Below the pieces are notes generated by a model. The model saw nothing but the letters and a program-made list of their open reading frames with translations, made no database searches and was not told the DNA's origin. A stretch of DNA of 64,000 bases from Hofstenia miamia (taxonomy: Eukaryota; Xenacoelomorpha; Acoela), in NCBI GenBank assembly GCA_004352715.1, contig SCFE01000005.1, forward strand, positions 1,433,863 through 1,497,862. The letters are read 5' to 3'. Position 1 is the first letter of the stretch. The number at the start of each line of letters is the position of its first letter. This document shows, piece by piece, positions 36,201-47,526 of the stretch. The position numbers were made by a program, and so were the translations under genes.

Positions 36201-39200
36201 CAGCGACTATTTTGATACACCCAACATTTACTTGACATATCGAACAAATAAGCTTAATATAGACATCGTTGGGTCATAGATATATGCATAAGATTGTTGT
36301 TTCTTGAAACAATGTTGTCTCTTGTTTGCTTTGATGAAACTAGGTTTTGCAGACTCCAATGCATGACTCATAAGCTGACGAATGATGATTCATCAGTCGT
36401 CGCGTGATTTCTTGCGCAGAAAGAGTGAGAGTGCAGTGGCATATGATCATCTGACAAGTGACCTTGAAGTTGATTGCTTCAAGGGTCCAATCACAGACTT
36501 CGAACAGCACTCTGAAGCGCCAGTCAGCACAATCTTTCGCGATTTACTTTCTGTCGACTGCTGCTCTGATCAATTCGACTTCCATTGTACATCAGGAAGT
36601 GGAAGGAATGTCACGACTGAAAACTTCTATACTTCTCTCCACACATGTAAAGAATTACGATGGAACAATTTATCGATGGTTGGGACAATCCGAAAACACA
36701 GAAGAGAATTGCCTCCAATGGCAAACTAGCTGCATTTGAAGGAAGGAGAGTGTAAGTTCTTCTACAAACAGGAAGCAACTTTAGTCACCTTCTCTTCACG
36801 AAAGGGTAAACAGGTTTTGCTCCTAAGCTCGCAGCACCTTGGAGAAGGGGAAATTGGAGATCGAGGTAAACCCGAAATTGTGGAACACTATAACTCCACA
36901 AAAGGTGGGGTAGACACCTTGGACAAACTCATCAGCACATATAGCTGCAAGAGAAAGACTCGTTGATGGCCCATGGTGGTATTTTCCTTCATCATCGACA
37001 CCGCTGCAGTAAATTCATTTATTGTTTACACCTCCTTCGTTGAGTACAACAAAAACAAGAGTCATCATCGTAGCATGTTTCTCTTTGATCTCGGCTCTCA
37101 ATTGATTGAAGATTTCGTCGTAAGATGCTCTCAAGTCCAAAGTCCTCCTCAACCCAGATTAAAACTGAATGCATCTGGGGATTCTGCCACAAAGCGTGGA
37201 CGGGGAAGCTACAATAAGGTGCAGGGTTTGTGCTACTTTTATCTGCAAGGATAATATTTTCTGTGACTCATGTCCTTGACTGCTCATGGAGTCTGTAATC
37301 ACATGAAGTGTCTTTGAATTTATAAACAAAACTTATTTTTTTAGATTATATAATTTAATGTGTTTTAACTATAGACAATAAGCTTATGTGGGATTCAAAA
37401 CGTAAACAATTCAAAATGTTTAGGCCTATTAGTTCTGAAAGGAAAACGGAGCTACAACGTACCGGTATATAATGTCTTTGCACTAGGCTAGTTACAGCTG
37501 AGCGCATTTGTCCATGCCTGTACCGTATCACAGTGCAATATGAACTCATATAGTAGGCCTACTGGTACCGGTTGCAGCTAATTAGCTCTTACTATCGGAT
37601 ACCTGATTGTTTGGATATATCTATGGAGATAATTGTTATTATACTTTACAGTGTACATGCGTGGGTCAGCCTATGACCCCATTCGACGTTATGACCACTT
37701 GCACTTTACACATTCAGCAACATGCATAAAGTCAGCGTGTGTGGCATACATGTATGTGCTAAGGCATACTGGTACATCGTTTACTACAATAGCAATCTAC
37801 AGAAAACACAATTTTGCCTACAAATAAGGAATAATTGACGTTAGAACCCATGGGGTCAGCATATGACCCCATTTGCCGTTAGTGTGATTTTTTTTTCATT
37901 ACCGTTAGAAGGTTAAGATTACAGCATGCTATCTATTAAATATGATTTCAGAAAACGTGACACTCGAAATCATAATGGCATGTGTAAATACTTATTGCGT
38001 ATGTTACCAATAATAATGACATTGTAAGTCAGAGGTGGCCAGCCCTTGGCATACAATGCGCTAATTTTTAAACACACATGCTCAGATGCGCCACATAACC
38101 TTTATATTGCCATCTATTTGTGAAAACTGTTTACAGACATAAGTAGTATATTTAATTAGTATATACATGTACATGAAAATTATATCAGATAAAGACAGGT
38201 TTATAGAAATAAGCACTATATTTAATTATATGTACAGCCTACGGATACTGAAATATTCAGAAACAAATTTTAAAATAAACAAATTATTTTTTGTTTGTTT
38301 TTGAACACAATGTGTTTGTTATCCGCACACATTATAAATTTTGAAACAAATTAACTGTCAGTCCATTATTACAAATAGGAAACAACTTCATCTTTAGTAT
38401 TTGTTTACAATCTGCTGAAACTGCTTACTAAACTTTTGCAACACTTTTAAAAATTGTTATCTTATCAAAATGTTTTTTGGTTCAAAATATTTGCAAAATG
38501 CATATTTATACCCATTGAATTAAATATAAGATATATGACACTAAATTTAACAATTTTATTGAAACTAATTGTAAATTCTGTATATGTAACAATAAATTTA
38601 TGGATTTCCATTATGGCAATATTTTTAAGTTCACCATCCATAATGGCTATAAATTTTTTTCTACCATACCAGTATGCGGCGTCTACTACTCTACTTCAAG
38701 GTTGTAATGCGCCACTCCTAATCTAGCAATGCGCCACAGGTTGGCCACTCCTGTTGTAAGTTCAACGGTAATTATTGACAAGTGATTGGATGTGGAATTA
38801 CATTGTTTGCAGGTCGACATTTGTTCATTTTTGCTCAACTTTCATATCTTTATTTTAAAAAATGTAACAAACACTGTTTCACATATATTTCTAAGGCATT
38901 TGAAGAAATGTACAGTATTCATCTCTTTGAATTTTCTTCGCATGAATGCGTTATAAAGAGATTTTGTAATACGTTTTTAAGCGACTAATAACCACCATTT
39001 CAAGTTAATTGAAGTCCGATTATTGCGTTTCAACTCGTAAGAGAAAGCTTACAAGCAACTAATTACAACATTTTGTACTTTGAGAATTGTATACTTTTTA
39101 ATTTTGAATCAGTTACTTTTACTGAATATCGCTTGTGTATATGTTATAATTCATAATTTTATATCAAAATCTATCAACTATCTTTTAACTACATTTTTAT

Positions 39201-42200
39201 AATACAAAGATAGCATACATTTAGTTTATGTCACTGTATAACATCAGCCCACACATTTTGTTTACACTCGTTGTTCTGATTTCCCGTCCTTGTAATTTAG
39301 CATGTCCTTGGCTTAGCGGGCCAGGAGGGTGAAAATTCAAATGTTTCTCATATCTTTCAAGTAAAGATTGCCTGGCGCGGAGCCCATGCAATCGAGACTT
39401 GCACTTTTTAAAGCGGCTCCTGAAAATAGTGTCCTGAGTTTAGAAATTCTAGTACTCACTTACGTAACTGGCAACTCCAAGTTTTATATTTTGTTTCAAT
39501 GACAGTAATATGATGATCCTGTGAAAATAGTAATTATTGAAAAATACAAGAATGAGTTTAATCAGATTGCACACTAACATTCTTTATACAATTGGATAAT
39601 TGCTTCCCGGCACTGTCTGGGGAAAATTCTCTTTACATTTAAGAATGTACAATGCAAAAGCTTTAATTTAATGCATAGCCGCCGTTAATAAATTCCTTTT
39701 CATTTTATGTAAAGCTGCGAGGCATTGATTTCGCAACTGAATAACTATTTACAATACCAACAGTCAATTGGTAATCACAATCTGCTAGAAATTCCTTTGT
39801 ATGCACAATTTATGCTATATCGAGTACAGAATTGATAAAAATGCGTCGTGCGTTAATTGATTTGTACTCATGATCACTTTAATTTTGAATTAATATATGT
39901 CAAATTTAAACTTCAAAAATTAAATGCTCATAACTAAAAAAATATCCAAAATTCGCAAACCCCACATGATAGGGAAGATCTGACCATATATTTAACACGC
40001 ACTTTAATATAGCTGTTTAGTCTTTAAAATATGCATATTCATTAGGTCAGCATGAAAAGGAAGTAATCGGCTTGTATGTTTGCAGTTATACAACATTGGT
40101 ACTAAATCTCGATTCTCATATGTCTAGCTGGTCTTGGCAATGAATCGCATGATGCATAATTCACACATTTTTAAGAAACTCTGTCAACCTTCAGGCCCAT
40201 TGTTTGTGTGCAGCGAAGCAAAACTGCATGTTCCTTTTTCGTGTTTATCGATATCAGTGATGGTGGCCTGCAAATTTAAGCACTGGAAGCCCATCATCGA
40301 CTGTTCTGATTAACTCTGTGTAACTTCGACTTCAAATGTCTTTCCTCTTCGCTGATAATTTCTCTCGCCTTACTTACTGCTCTACTTCATTTACCGCGAC
40401 TGTCCTCGTTGCCGAAAAACGTGATTTTTATTTTGCTTGTAATGTTTTGCTTATCGGCCTAATAAAGTATTTTATTATTATTATTTAATAGACAATGCCT
40501 ACTTAATGACAATAATACACTACATTCATTTGAAAATTTTGTATAAAATGCACACACATACACAACACACACACACAACGCACATTTTAATATTATATAT
40601 ATTTATTATATTTGTAAATAGCTTTTTGTAGTTTTGTAGTTTATAGTTTTTTGTACCTTTTTCTTGTAGAAATAAATTGCTTTTGAATATCATCATCATC
40701 ATCAATTTCTTCAAAAGCACCACCCCTGGACCGTAAACATTCCAGTTAGAACGACTTGAACAATTGAAATGCTTTGAAAACTGTTTTTCAGTTAAATGGA
40801 TGCAACCTATTTTGGAATCGTATATTTTGTTTCTCTGTGGTTTTAGTTATTACTTATTAAGGTATCCTATATTTTCATGGTATTTTCGCAGAATAATGCT
40901 CTTACATCTATTCAAGGTTTACTATATTAATAAAGTATGTCGTGATCTATGTCAGAACATACAGTTAATCCATGTATATAAACGACTTGAGCTAATTAAT
41001 TAATTCACATTCTTACACTATGCAAAATCATACATGTTTTGCATAACAGTTGTCTGAGGTTTCAAGCAAGATTCTATGCTTGGGTTGGACAAACGGGATG
41101 ACTTCATCAATACCGGTATTTAGTAATGTCAAACTATCAATATCCATATTTGGAAATTGAAGCCAGGGTTTCGTAAAATTCAGAAGGCACATAGCAGAGT
41201 TAATAGCGGTTTGTGTTTTATTTTACCAACTGATTGGGAAAATTTAATATAAATAATTAAAACTAGTATAATACTCTATTTGATTTTAGTCCATTAAATT
41301 TTAGTAGCAAATCAAAAACAGCTTGAATGTTACATGGGAACATGATAAAACAGTCACTTGAATAAAACAGAAAATACATATAAGTAATTTGGCCGAGTCT
41401 AGAATTTATGTAGTTTATCCAATAAACAAGACTGATTCCCATGGATGGGAAACTTATCAAATGCCTCAATAATGGTAATAAGGTACAAACATTAGCTTGC
41501 GTATCAGGAAACTAGAATTAACTACCAAAACAACCATTGTATATGGGCAAAATAGGAAAGCATATTATTGGTTCATTGTGCTTCGCTCTTTAACGGTTTT
41601 GTCATTTTGAGTGATGACTGGCATATATAAAATAATTCAGCCAAGAGGATTTAAGAATAAGCATCAACTATAAGATTTGGTCTATTTCAATTGAAAACAA
41701 CAAACATGACTAAAGTAAAAATTTTGCGCAATTCCGGACTCAAGGAAAATTTTACAATACAGTTTGGAAATTTAAAATGGCATGATTTTTCCAGTTAAAA
41801 GTTCTTAAATACTAGCTTAGCAAGAGAAATGAGCGCATAATTTATTAATGCAGATGAAGTCAATGACATTTTTAATGCATAGATTTGATCTGTTATGTGG
41901 TTATATTTACATGTGACTTAGAATGGTTCTGAAAGGTCTAAAGAAAGCGGTAATCTATTCCGAGAAGTATATTGCACATTATTGAAGACTTCCTAAAAGT
42001 TATTTGTTAAACTTTCCTGATTCCTAGCAGTTAATCATTGAAAAAACTGCAAATCTGAGATGAAAATCTTGTTTATTATCGGTATGTTTTAAACCCAATA
42101 AAAGACATAGGGTATTTAAGATTAATGGGGTAGAAGGTATTTATGATAATAAGCTCACGCAAAAACCATCTAACGATGCTATGGCCAAATTTAACTCATT

Positions 42201-42467
42201 TTTTGCCCAAAGATAGCCAACCTCATAGAAAATCCCACCAGAGCCACTGTAGTAGTTATGAAAAGTGGAAGTGGATGCCAAAAACTTCTATTTTATATCT
42301 ATTATTTTGTTTAAAATATGATGTGAAAATTCTGACATGTTTAAAATACAGTACAAAATTTCTAACATTACTTAATCATGATAATTGCGATACTTATAAT
42401 AGGTATCCATACCATAGCTGACAGCCGGATTTTCTTTAGCCTTTTGCCTCAATCTCTCCATAGTCAA
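33245..42467 (-). CDS. HIG1-domain family protein (two exons recognised)
   Basis: Exon 42467-42413 (acceptor TTTTCAG, donor G|GTATGG) encodes LTMERLRQKAKENPAVSY. It joins in phase 1 to the terminal exon 33438-33245 (acceptor AG at 33440-33439), which encodes VYGGMATAVLGLAYATFF, then KRKHPSLQMYMIHLRLAACG, a second hydrophobic helix VVGGLVFTAV, and a Ser-rich tail to TAG. The RKAKENP lead, two membrane helices and the IHLRLAA loop match the HIG1 family (HIGD1/HIGD2, yeast Rcf1/Rcf2), inner mitochondrial membrane proteins that assist respiratory supercomplexes and cytochrome oxidase. Starting at the ATG at 42461 gives about 80 residues, close to HIGD1 length, but an upstream coding exon is possible. 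The intron is 8,974 bp and is filled with transposons. HIGD1 versus HIGD2 is not decided. Confidence 0.85.
33439..34402. other. HIG1 intron, right-hand part with a repeated CACTGCCGTAA module
   Basis: Intron sequence without exons. A short module (about 30 bp, core GTACACTGCCGTAA) occurs at 33806-33840, is interrupted by a hAT insertion at 34395, and recurs at 35724-35750. A TTTACTTAAGAATTCGTACA relative lies at 33850. Confidence 0.5.
34403..35648. mobile_element. hAT-type non-autonomous element, 1.25 kb
   Basis: The ends CAGAGTTGAAATTGGGCCGG (34403) and, from the opposite strand at 35648, CAGAGTTGGAATTGAGTTGG form imperfect inverted repeats. The flanking octamers are CATTGTGG (left) and CACTGCCG (right). 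The right one keeps the sequence of the module it split, so the left appears mutated. CAG-start ends and 8-bp duplications are hAT hallmarks. No transposase frame was found. Confidence 0.65.
35913..37912 (+). mobile_element. piggyBac element, internally damaged
   Basis: The ends CCTTCTAACGGTAAT (35913) and its exact complement ending at 37912 are flanked by TTAA on both sides (35909-35912 and 37913-37916), the diagnostic piggyBac target duplication. Subterminal 19-bp near-palindromes (GGGGTCAnnnTATGACCCC type) lie at 35929, 36121, 37662 and 37852, two per end. Total length is exactly 2,000 bp. It sits inside the large HIG1 intron on the opposite strand to the gene. The transposase is broken (see 36382-37254). 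Confidence 0.9.
36382..37254 (+). pseudogene. piggyBac transposase pseudogene
   Basis: Three plus-strand frames carry consecutive piggyBac blocks. 36382-36729 has NVTTENFYTSL and LSMVGTIRKHRRELPP. 36736-36966 has STKGGVDTLDKLISTYSCKR. After an in-frame TGA at 36964, 36967-37254 has WPMVVFSFIIDTAAVNSFIV and the start of a C-terminal cysteine motif. In the family these surround the later catalytic Asp residues and the C-terminal zinc-binding domain. The N-terminal domain and the first catalytic Asp region are missing, so an internal deletion plus stops have killed it. Confidence 0.85.
38030..38753. mobile_element. hAT-type MITE with exact 8-bp duplication
   Basis: The ends CAGAGGTGGCCAGCC (38030) and, opposite strand from 38753, CAGGAGTGGCCAACC are flanked by TTGTAAGT on both sides (38022-38029, 38754-38761). 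GCGCCAC/GCGCAT words repeat near both ends (38078-38092, 38708-38736), as subterminal binding motifs of hAT elements do. 724 bp, no coding capacity. It lies in the HIG1 intron. Confidence 0.85.
39464..39518 (-). CDS. Exon-like segment within the HIG1 intron
   Basis: Fifty-five bases are bounded by a good acceptor (CTATTTTCACAG) and a perfect donor (GTAAGTGAGT). Spliced between the two HIG1 exons, its phase would give a stop within eight codons. So it is either a poison or alternative exon, part of another gene, or chance. No protein family is recognised. Confidence 0.2.
40190..40487 (+). mobile_element. LINE 3' end with AATAAAG and (TTA)n tail
   Basis: A less AT-rich block with CGACTGTCCTCGTTGCC-type sequence ends in CCTAATAAAGTATTTTATTA and three more TTA units. 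A polyadenylation signal followed by TTA repeats is the usual CR1-like LINE terminus. No coding part is recognised. Confidence 0.5.
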
Positions 42468-43865
42468 CTGAAAATATCTAAAATATATTGAAATTCAACT
42501 TCACAAAATATAGATAATGCACACAAACGCTACATTAAACATGCTTAGAAAAAAGACTCAACCCAAATCATAATGCTTAAAGATGATAAAAAAAAACGCA
42601 GCCAAAAAATTTCAGAGAATATTTAATTTGTTATTAACAATATCTTAATAAATTTTGTATTGAAAATGTTAATTTTGTATATATCTTTCGAACAACTGCA
42701 AATCTTACGAGAATAAAATATGAGAAGTGTTGGAATACAAAATCAACAGACCAGGAACTCGGACAGATTTTAGAACAGCTAAGCTGAAGTAAAAACCTAA
42801 CAGCCGGGCTTCAACATGCAAATAAAGTTAATAGCATTAGCACTTAAAACTTCCGTAATTACGAAATAGCAGTCTAATATAACGAAACATTCATTTAATT
42901 CTATGTAGATTGCAATAGTAGTGGTAAACCGGACGATTGATAAATTAACAACCACGTTTTCAGCACAGCCGAAAAATCGCACGAATTCAACAAATTATCA
43001 AACAAACTTTGAGATTCATTAATATTTTTTACATGATAAAAGTTTACCCCGATTAGCTGTATAAATCCACTCTTTAAGTTCTAACATAAACACATTTACT
43101 TTTGGGTTAAAATATTTAGTTTTAACTTTTAATCCTGCTTTACCTGGAGGGGGGGGGAGGGGGCATTTGACCCGCCCCCCTTTATATATAACTCAGAGAC
43201 AATTTTTTTCTATGACATTTTTCTTTAACTTGTTGTTGCAACTTTTCGCAAAGTTATCGCGATTTTAATAAAAAATCCATGACAAACTGAAATTTCTTGA
43301 GAATTTCGAAAATAACGATTTTGTATGTAAAGGCTATAAATTGGAAGCTATGCATAATTTTCGATACAAAATTATAATTAAAAGTTTTCTATTTTATATT
43401 TGCATTTGAGGCCTTTCTCTTGATTCCTATTTAGTAATATTTCTAACATTTTGTGTCAATAATTAGAAATTAAGAAAATTTGATACCTAACCTAATTAAT
43501 ATACGCATAAGCCCGGATAAAATAGGGTTAAGTAAAAAAACATTTCCTATTACATCACAATGCAATAACTTCAAAAAATATGCAAAATTGAAAAGGAAAA
43601 ACCCCAAAACTCGAATTTTTTAAGTTAACTGAAAATTTCAAATTTAAAATTGCTAAGGTCAAAGGTTTGTATAAATACATAACTTTCCATAAGAAATACA
43701 GTTTAGCATCCTATATACGGACGCGCCAATTGAAAGAAGTCCACCCAGTATCATTGCAGTATCATTATAGCGAATCAGCTTCAGATTGCTTTACCTATTC
43801 ACTGTTCTCATTTCATTTTCAGCAGAGATGACATCATAACAAGCAATTTTCAATGAAGTGGAAAT
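42468..43865. other. Upstream of recognised HIG1 exons, no gene recognised
   Basis: The first HIG1 exon or 5' UTR may lie here or further right, but I found no convincing candidate. A run of G (GGAGGGGGGGGGAGGGGG at 43146-43163), followed by CCCGCCCCCC, stands out in this AT-rich setting. Confidence 0.35.
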
Positions 43866-44060
43866 TTAGCTAATCTGAATCCAATTGAAAATCTTTGAAC
43901 AGTAATAAAGAAAAAAATTTTCGAAAAATTTCCTCGAACCAATCGAGAATTAAAGGAAGCAATTTTACACGTTGATGCTTAAAACTTGTGTTTTTAATGC
44001 CCACTTGGCTATCGGCTCTTATCAAAAGTCAGAGGGTCCACAAAATACTAAATATATGAG
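43866..44060 (+). pseudogene. Tc1-like transposase C-terminal fragment
   Basis: The frame 43866-43982 reads LANLNPIENL, a stop, then TVIKKKIFEKF and NRELKEAILHVDA. A shifted frame continues MPTWLSALIKSQR and a GPTKY-like end. NPIENLW surrounds the last catalytic Glu of Tc1 transposases, and the rest is their normal C-terminus. Only this end survives. It differs in sequence from the Tc1 copy at 14.7-16.2 kb. Confidence 0.65.
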
Positions 44061-46060
44061 GATGAGGATAATACGGATATTTTTTATGTCTTTATTGTAG
44101 TCGTGCATAAATTAATGATTAGAAATAATAAATTTATTCGTATTAGACTTTTATTTGACGTCTGGTAAAAATCGTAAATATTTCACTAGGGGCCTTCAAT
44201 TGCCGCAACTGTATTTTGAATATGAATGTTTGTGATTGGATACTTTCCACATTACACTAGTAGATCTACGAGGCTACAAGCGCAAACTACACTAGTGAAT
44301 TCAAGGAGAATAATGCTGTACTATTGCTAGCTCTTAATTGAAGAGGCTGGGATAATGAGGAACAAATGTTAATTAAGAGTTTTTTGTTAACAAATTGTTT
44401 TTAACACTTTCTACTAAATTTTGAAATTATAAACTTATAACTAATTGAAATTTGCTAAATTTGACATCGTCGAAATGTTATTGCCTTAGCTCGAAATTTT
44501 TCCATCTTTTTTATTGTGTTCATCTTTCAAGTATTTTGATGATAAATGCACCCGTTGTCGATATCATCCTACGGTGTCACAACTACAAAATAATTTTATT
44601 GTGATTATCACTATTGAGCTTCCATTTAAACTCACTACCAATGAATTAAATGAACCAACAGAAAACGACCATGTTATCATGTAGTTAATAATTAACACAA
44701 AAACATTTTGACAATCAACTTTAAAGTGTGCTAGTGACAATGGTTTTGTTTGGGAAATAAACGTATAAAGTTTATTATTTTCACTAGAGGCAATCTTTTT
44801 GAAAAAATACAAATTCAAAATTACAACAAAAAATTCTAAATTTAATTAAAAATTCACACTTTAGAAGATTGTGAAAAAGACATGAAGTACTACTAATTTA
44901 ATTAAAAAGGTAAAAAGAAAATAGAAAAACCAACAAACAAAAATGCAGTTATTCAATGGGATTAAAATACTAACATGTCATTGAATTGACTTGGTTTAAA
45001 AAACAGTCTAGGAAGCTATGTTATTGCCCTCTTCCTACATATAATATAGTCCATTGTGAATTACATCATTGCAACAAAAGATTAGTTTGCAAAGCAGTTT
45101 CAAAGAAATAGTAAAGTTGATACCTATACCGTAATCCACTTTTGTTTGCTTGCAACTTCTCTTAATACAAAACTTAGATAGTAAGTTCGTACCATTTTTT
45201 TTGTTTCAAAAGAATTTTTTTACATAATTTATTATCATCGGTAAAAGGTGAATGCATGAACGGGGCAGGGGAGTAAATAGAGCGGAAAAGTTGTCAACTA
45301 AAATAAGTATTCCCAAACCAATAAACAATTAACTCACTTATATGATGAACAAAGATTGTTTTGGTGATGTAATCGGACACAAATACTATCATAAAGATCT
45401 AGAACAAGGATCCCCAGAAATATTTTGGTAACCGAGAATGCAGGCTAACTACAGTGTTGATTGATACGAAATTTAAGAACTAAAACGAAAGATGCATTTG
45501 TAGATATAAAAATTGAATAGATTTTATATTAACAACTAAAAAGAAAGAAACTCATTGTGACCTAATTTATAATGACATGATACAAATTTTAAGATAAAAA
45601 TTCAATTGCTCCCAGGGCTATAAAAAAAGAAAATTAATTAGACACACGATACACTATGGCGTACAACATTAGAAAATTGGCGTTCAATATTACAAAATTG
45701 AAGCCAATGCTAAAGTTCATCGTGTCCTGAATTATTTTACAGTAATAGAAACCAAGAGATTCAACATTAATCACGCGACAAAAATATAACCTAGTGCGTT
45801 ACGTCATGCACATTCAATGCAAACAATGACAATAGGACACCATTCAAATTGTTTCAGGAAATAAATAGATGTATATATGCAACGGTACATAATTCTATAT
45901 AAATAAAAGTTTGTTTTCCAATATGCACATAAAAGGAAGCAATCCATTTTTTAAATTGAAAGAAAAAAATGTACATCTTTGCATCTAGACCCACTGAATT
46001 AAAATATTTTTAAAAACTCAACTATAATAATAAATTTAGCAACAAAACTTATATACTGGT
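44061..46060. other. AT-rich DNA, no gene recognised
   Basis: No exon with family resemblance was seen on either strand. Confidence 0.4.
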
Positions 46061-46068
46061 GAGTTACT

Positions 46069-46872
46069 TAGGGGCGGATACAGAGGTGCAAGGGAGCCTG
46101 AGCTCCTGTAAAACAAGAATAGTTCGTTAACCTGGTGCAAAAAATTACATTACAAACCAAATTCTTTTGTACCCAATAGAGTACATTAAATTTTTGTATT
46201 AAACTCAATAATATGGGCGTACTTCACCAACAGGCACCCTCTCCAAATTACAAGAAACACCTCTGTGACTTCTCAAAACAATTTTTCGTAATTTTAAAAT
46301 TATATTGATTTTAGCAAGATTTTTTTGCATTTTGGGATTTTTGATTTTCTTGAATTTTATCAAAATATTTAACAAAATTTAACGAGTAGGCACACATTCA
46401 TAATTTTATGTGAACATTGTGTACTTTACTTAATCCTATATCAATAAAAATCCACTAAAAATTTCTCATTTGTAGTGCACTATGAAGTCCTATAATTTGA
46501 AATGTATTTAATTTAGTGCATATTTTCGTGAAAAATATTACACAAAAATACCGTTGATTCTAAAAATAATCCTATTTTGTTGAAAAATTTGATACAATTC
46601 AACACAATTGCCCACTCTCACTATTACTACTTTGCGCTAGAAACAATGAAATTTATAAATTTTATAAAAAATTCTGTTGGGTCTTGAGAAGTTGCAAAAA
46701 TTGTATACTTGCATTTTTGGAGTCAGTAAATGATGGCGAAGTTCACGCATAGTTTTGAATTTTAAAAAATAATAATGCAATACTTTTTAACCAACCGTGA
46801 TCTCGAATTATGCACTTAGCAGTTTATCTTGCATTGGGCCCCATTTAAAAAATATTTCTGTATCCGCCACTG
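46069..46872. mobile_element. hAT-type MITE with exact 8-bp duplication, 804 bp
   Basis: Left end TAGGGGCGGATACAG and right end, opposite strand from 46872, CAGTGGCGGATACAG (13 of 15 match). Both are flanked by GAGTTACT (46061-46068, 46873-46880). No coding capacity. The first base pair of the left end has probably mutated from CAG to TAG. Confidence 0.88.
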
Positions 46873-47241
46873 GAGTTACTATATTCAAGGTAGATGTATT
46901 TTCAGCATAATCAATAGATATTTGCTATTTCAATATTTGACAACTCCTTTGCTTCAAATTGTCAAATACATACGTTATTGATTTAGATTATTTATTGATT
47001 GGTTCTAAGCTAGGTATTGTGAAGACCCTATGCAGCAGTAGTGTTGTCATTTTATAGCTCAGCATTTTCCTTCCGTATTAATGATTTTTTATTTAAATAT
47101 TCTTACAAAAAATAATTGACAATACGCTCTTTAGATGCCCTTTTTCTTAGAGAAATACACACAATTTCTCAAATTTAATCCATGCGTAGTTGATAACAAA
47201 AACGTAGATTTTTCAATTAGGACATTAAGTACGGTCTATAA

Positions 47242-47518
47242 CAGGCACGGCTTTAAGATTTTTAAAACAGGGGGGCACCATCCAATTTTGTTTCAAGAAA
47301 ACTTAAAATGCAATTTAAACAAAAATAACTCCAAGAGAAAACTTCATTGTAAAATATAACCTCTAAATGTCCAATGTAATGCTTTGCTCACCCTAAATTG
47401 TCGGATGAAATTTGCAAACTTCAACATAAAAAATATGTAAGGAAGACACTTTTAGAAAAAACTAAGAATCCCCAAAAAGGGGGCACTGGCCCCCGGGTGC
47501 CCCCTAAAGCCACGTCTG
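47242..47518. mobile_element. hAT-type MITE with exact 8-bp duplication, 277 bp
   Basis: Left end CAGGCACGGCTTTAAG and right end, opposite strand from 47518, CAGACGTGGCTTTAGG (12 of 16 match). Both are flanked by GTCTATAA (47234-47241, 47519-47526). Inside each end lies a G-run/C-run (GGGGGGCACC; GGGTGCCCCC). It is a different family from the other hAT copies here. Confidence 0.88.
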
Positions 47519-47526
47519 GTCTATAA

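Larger units (their letters stand above)
38762..42412. other. HIG1 intron, upstream part
   Basis: No further HIG1 exon is needed to join the two recognised exons. It holds an exon-like segment at 39464-39518 (-), a LINE 3' end at about 40190-40487, (CA)n-like sequence at 40548-40580 and otherwise AT-rich DNA. Confidence 0.5.

Noticed and set aside
43146-43190. A fifth hAT element end
   Set aside because: The G/C runs resemble the 47.2-kb MITE, but no paired end or 8-bp duplication was found, so it is noted only as a G-rich tract.
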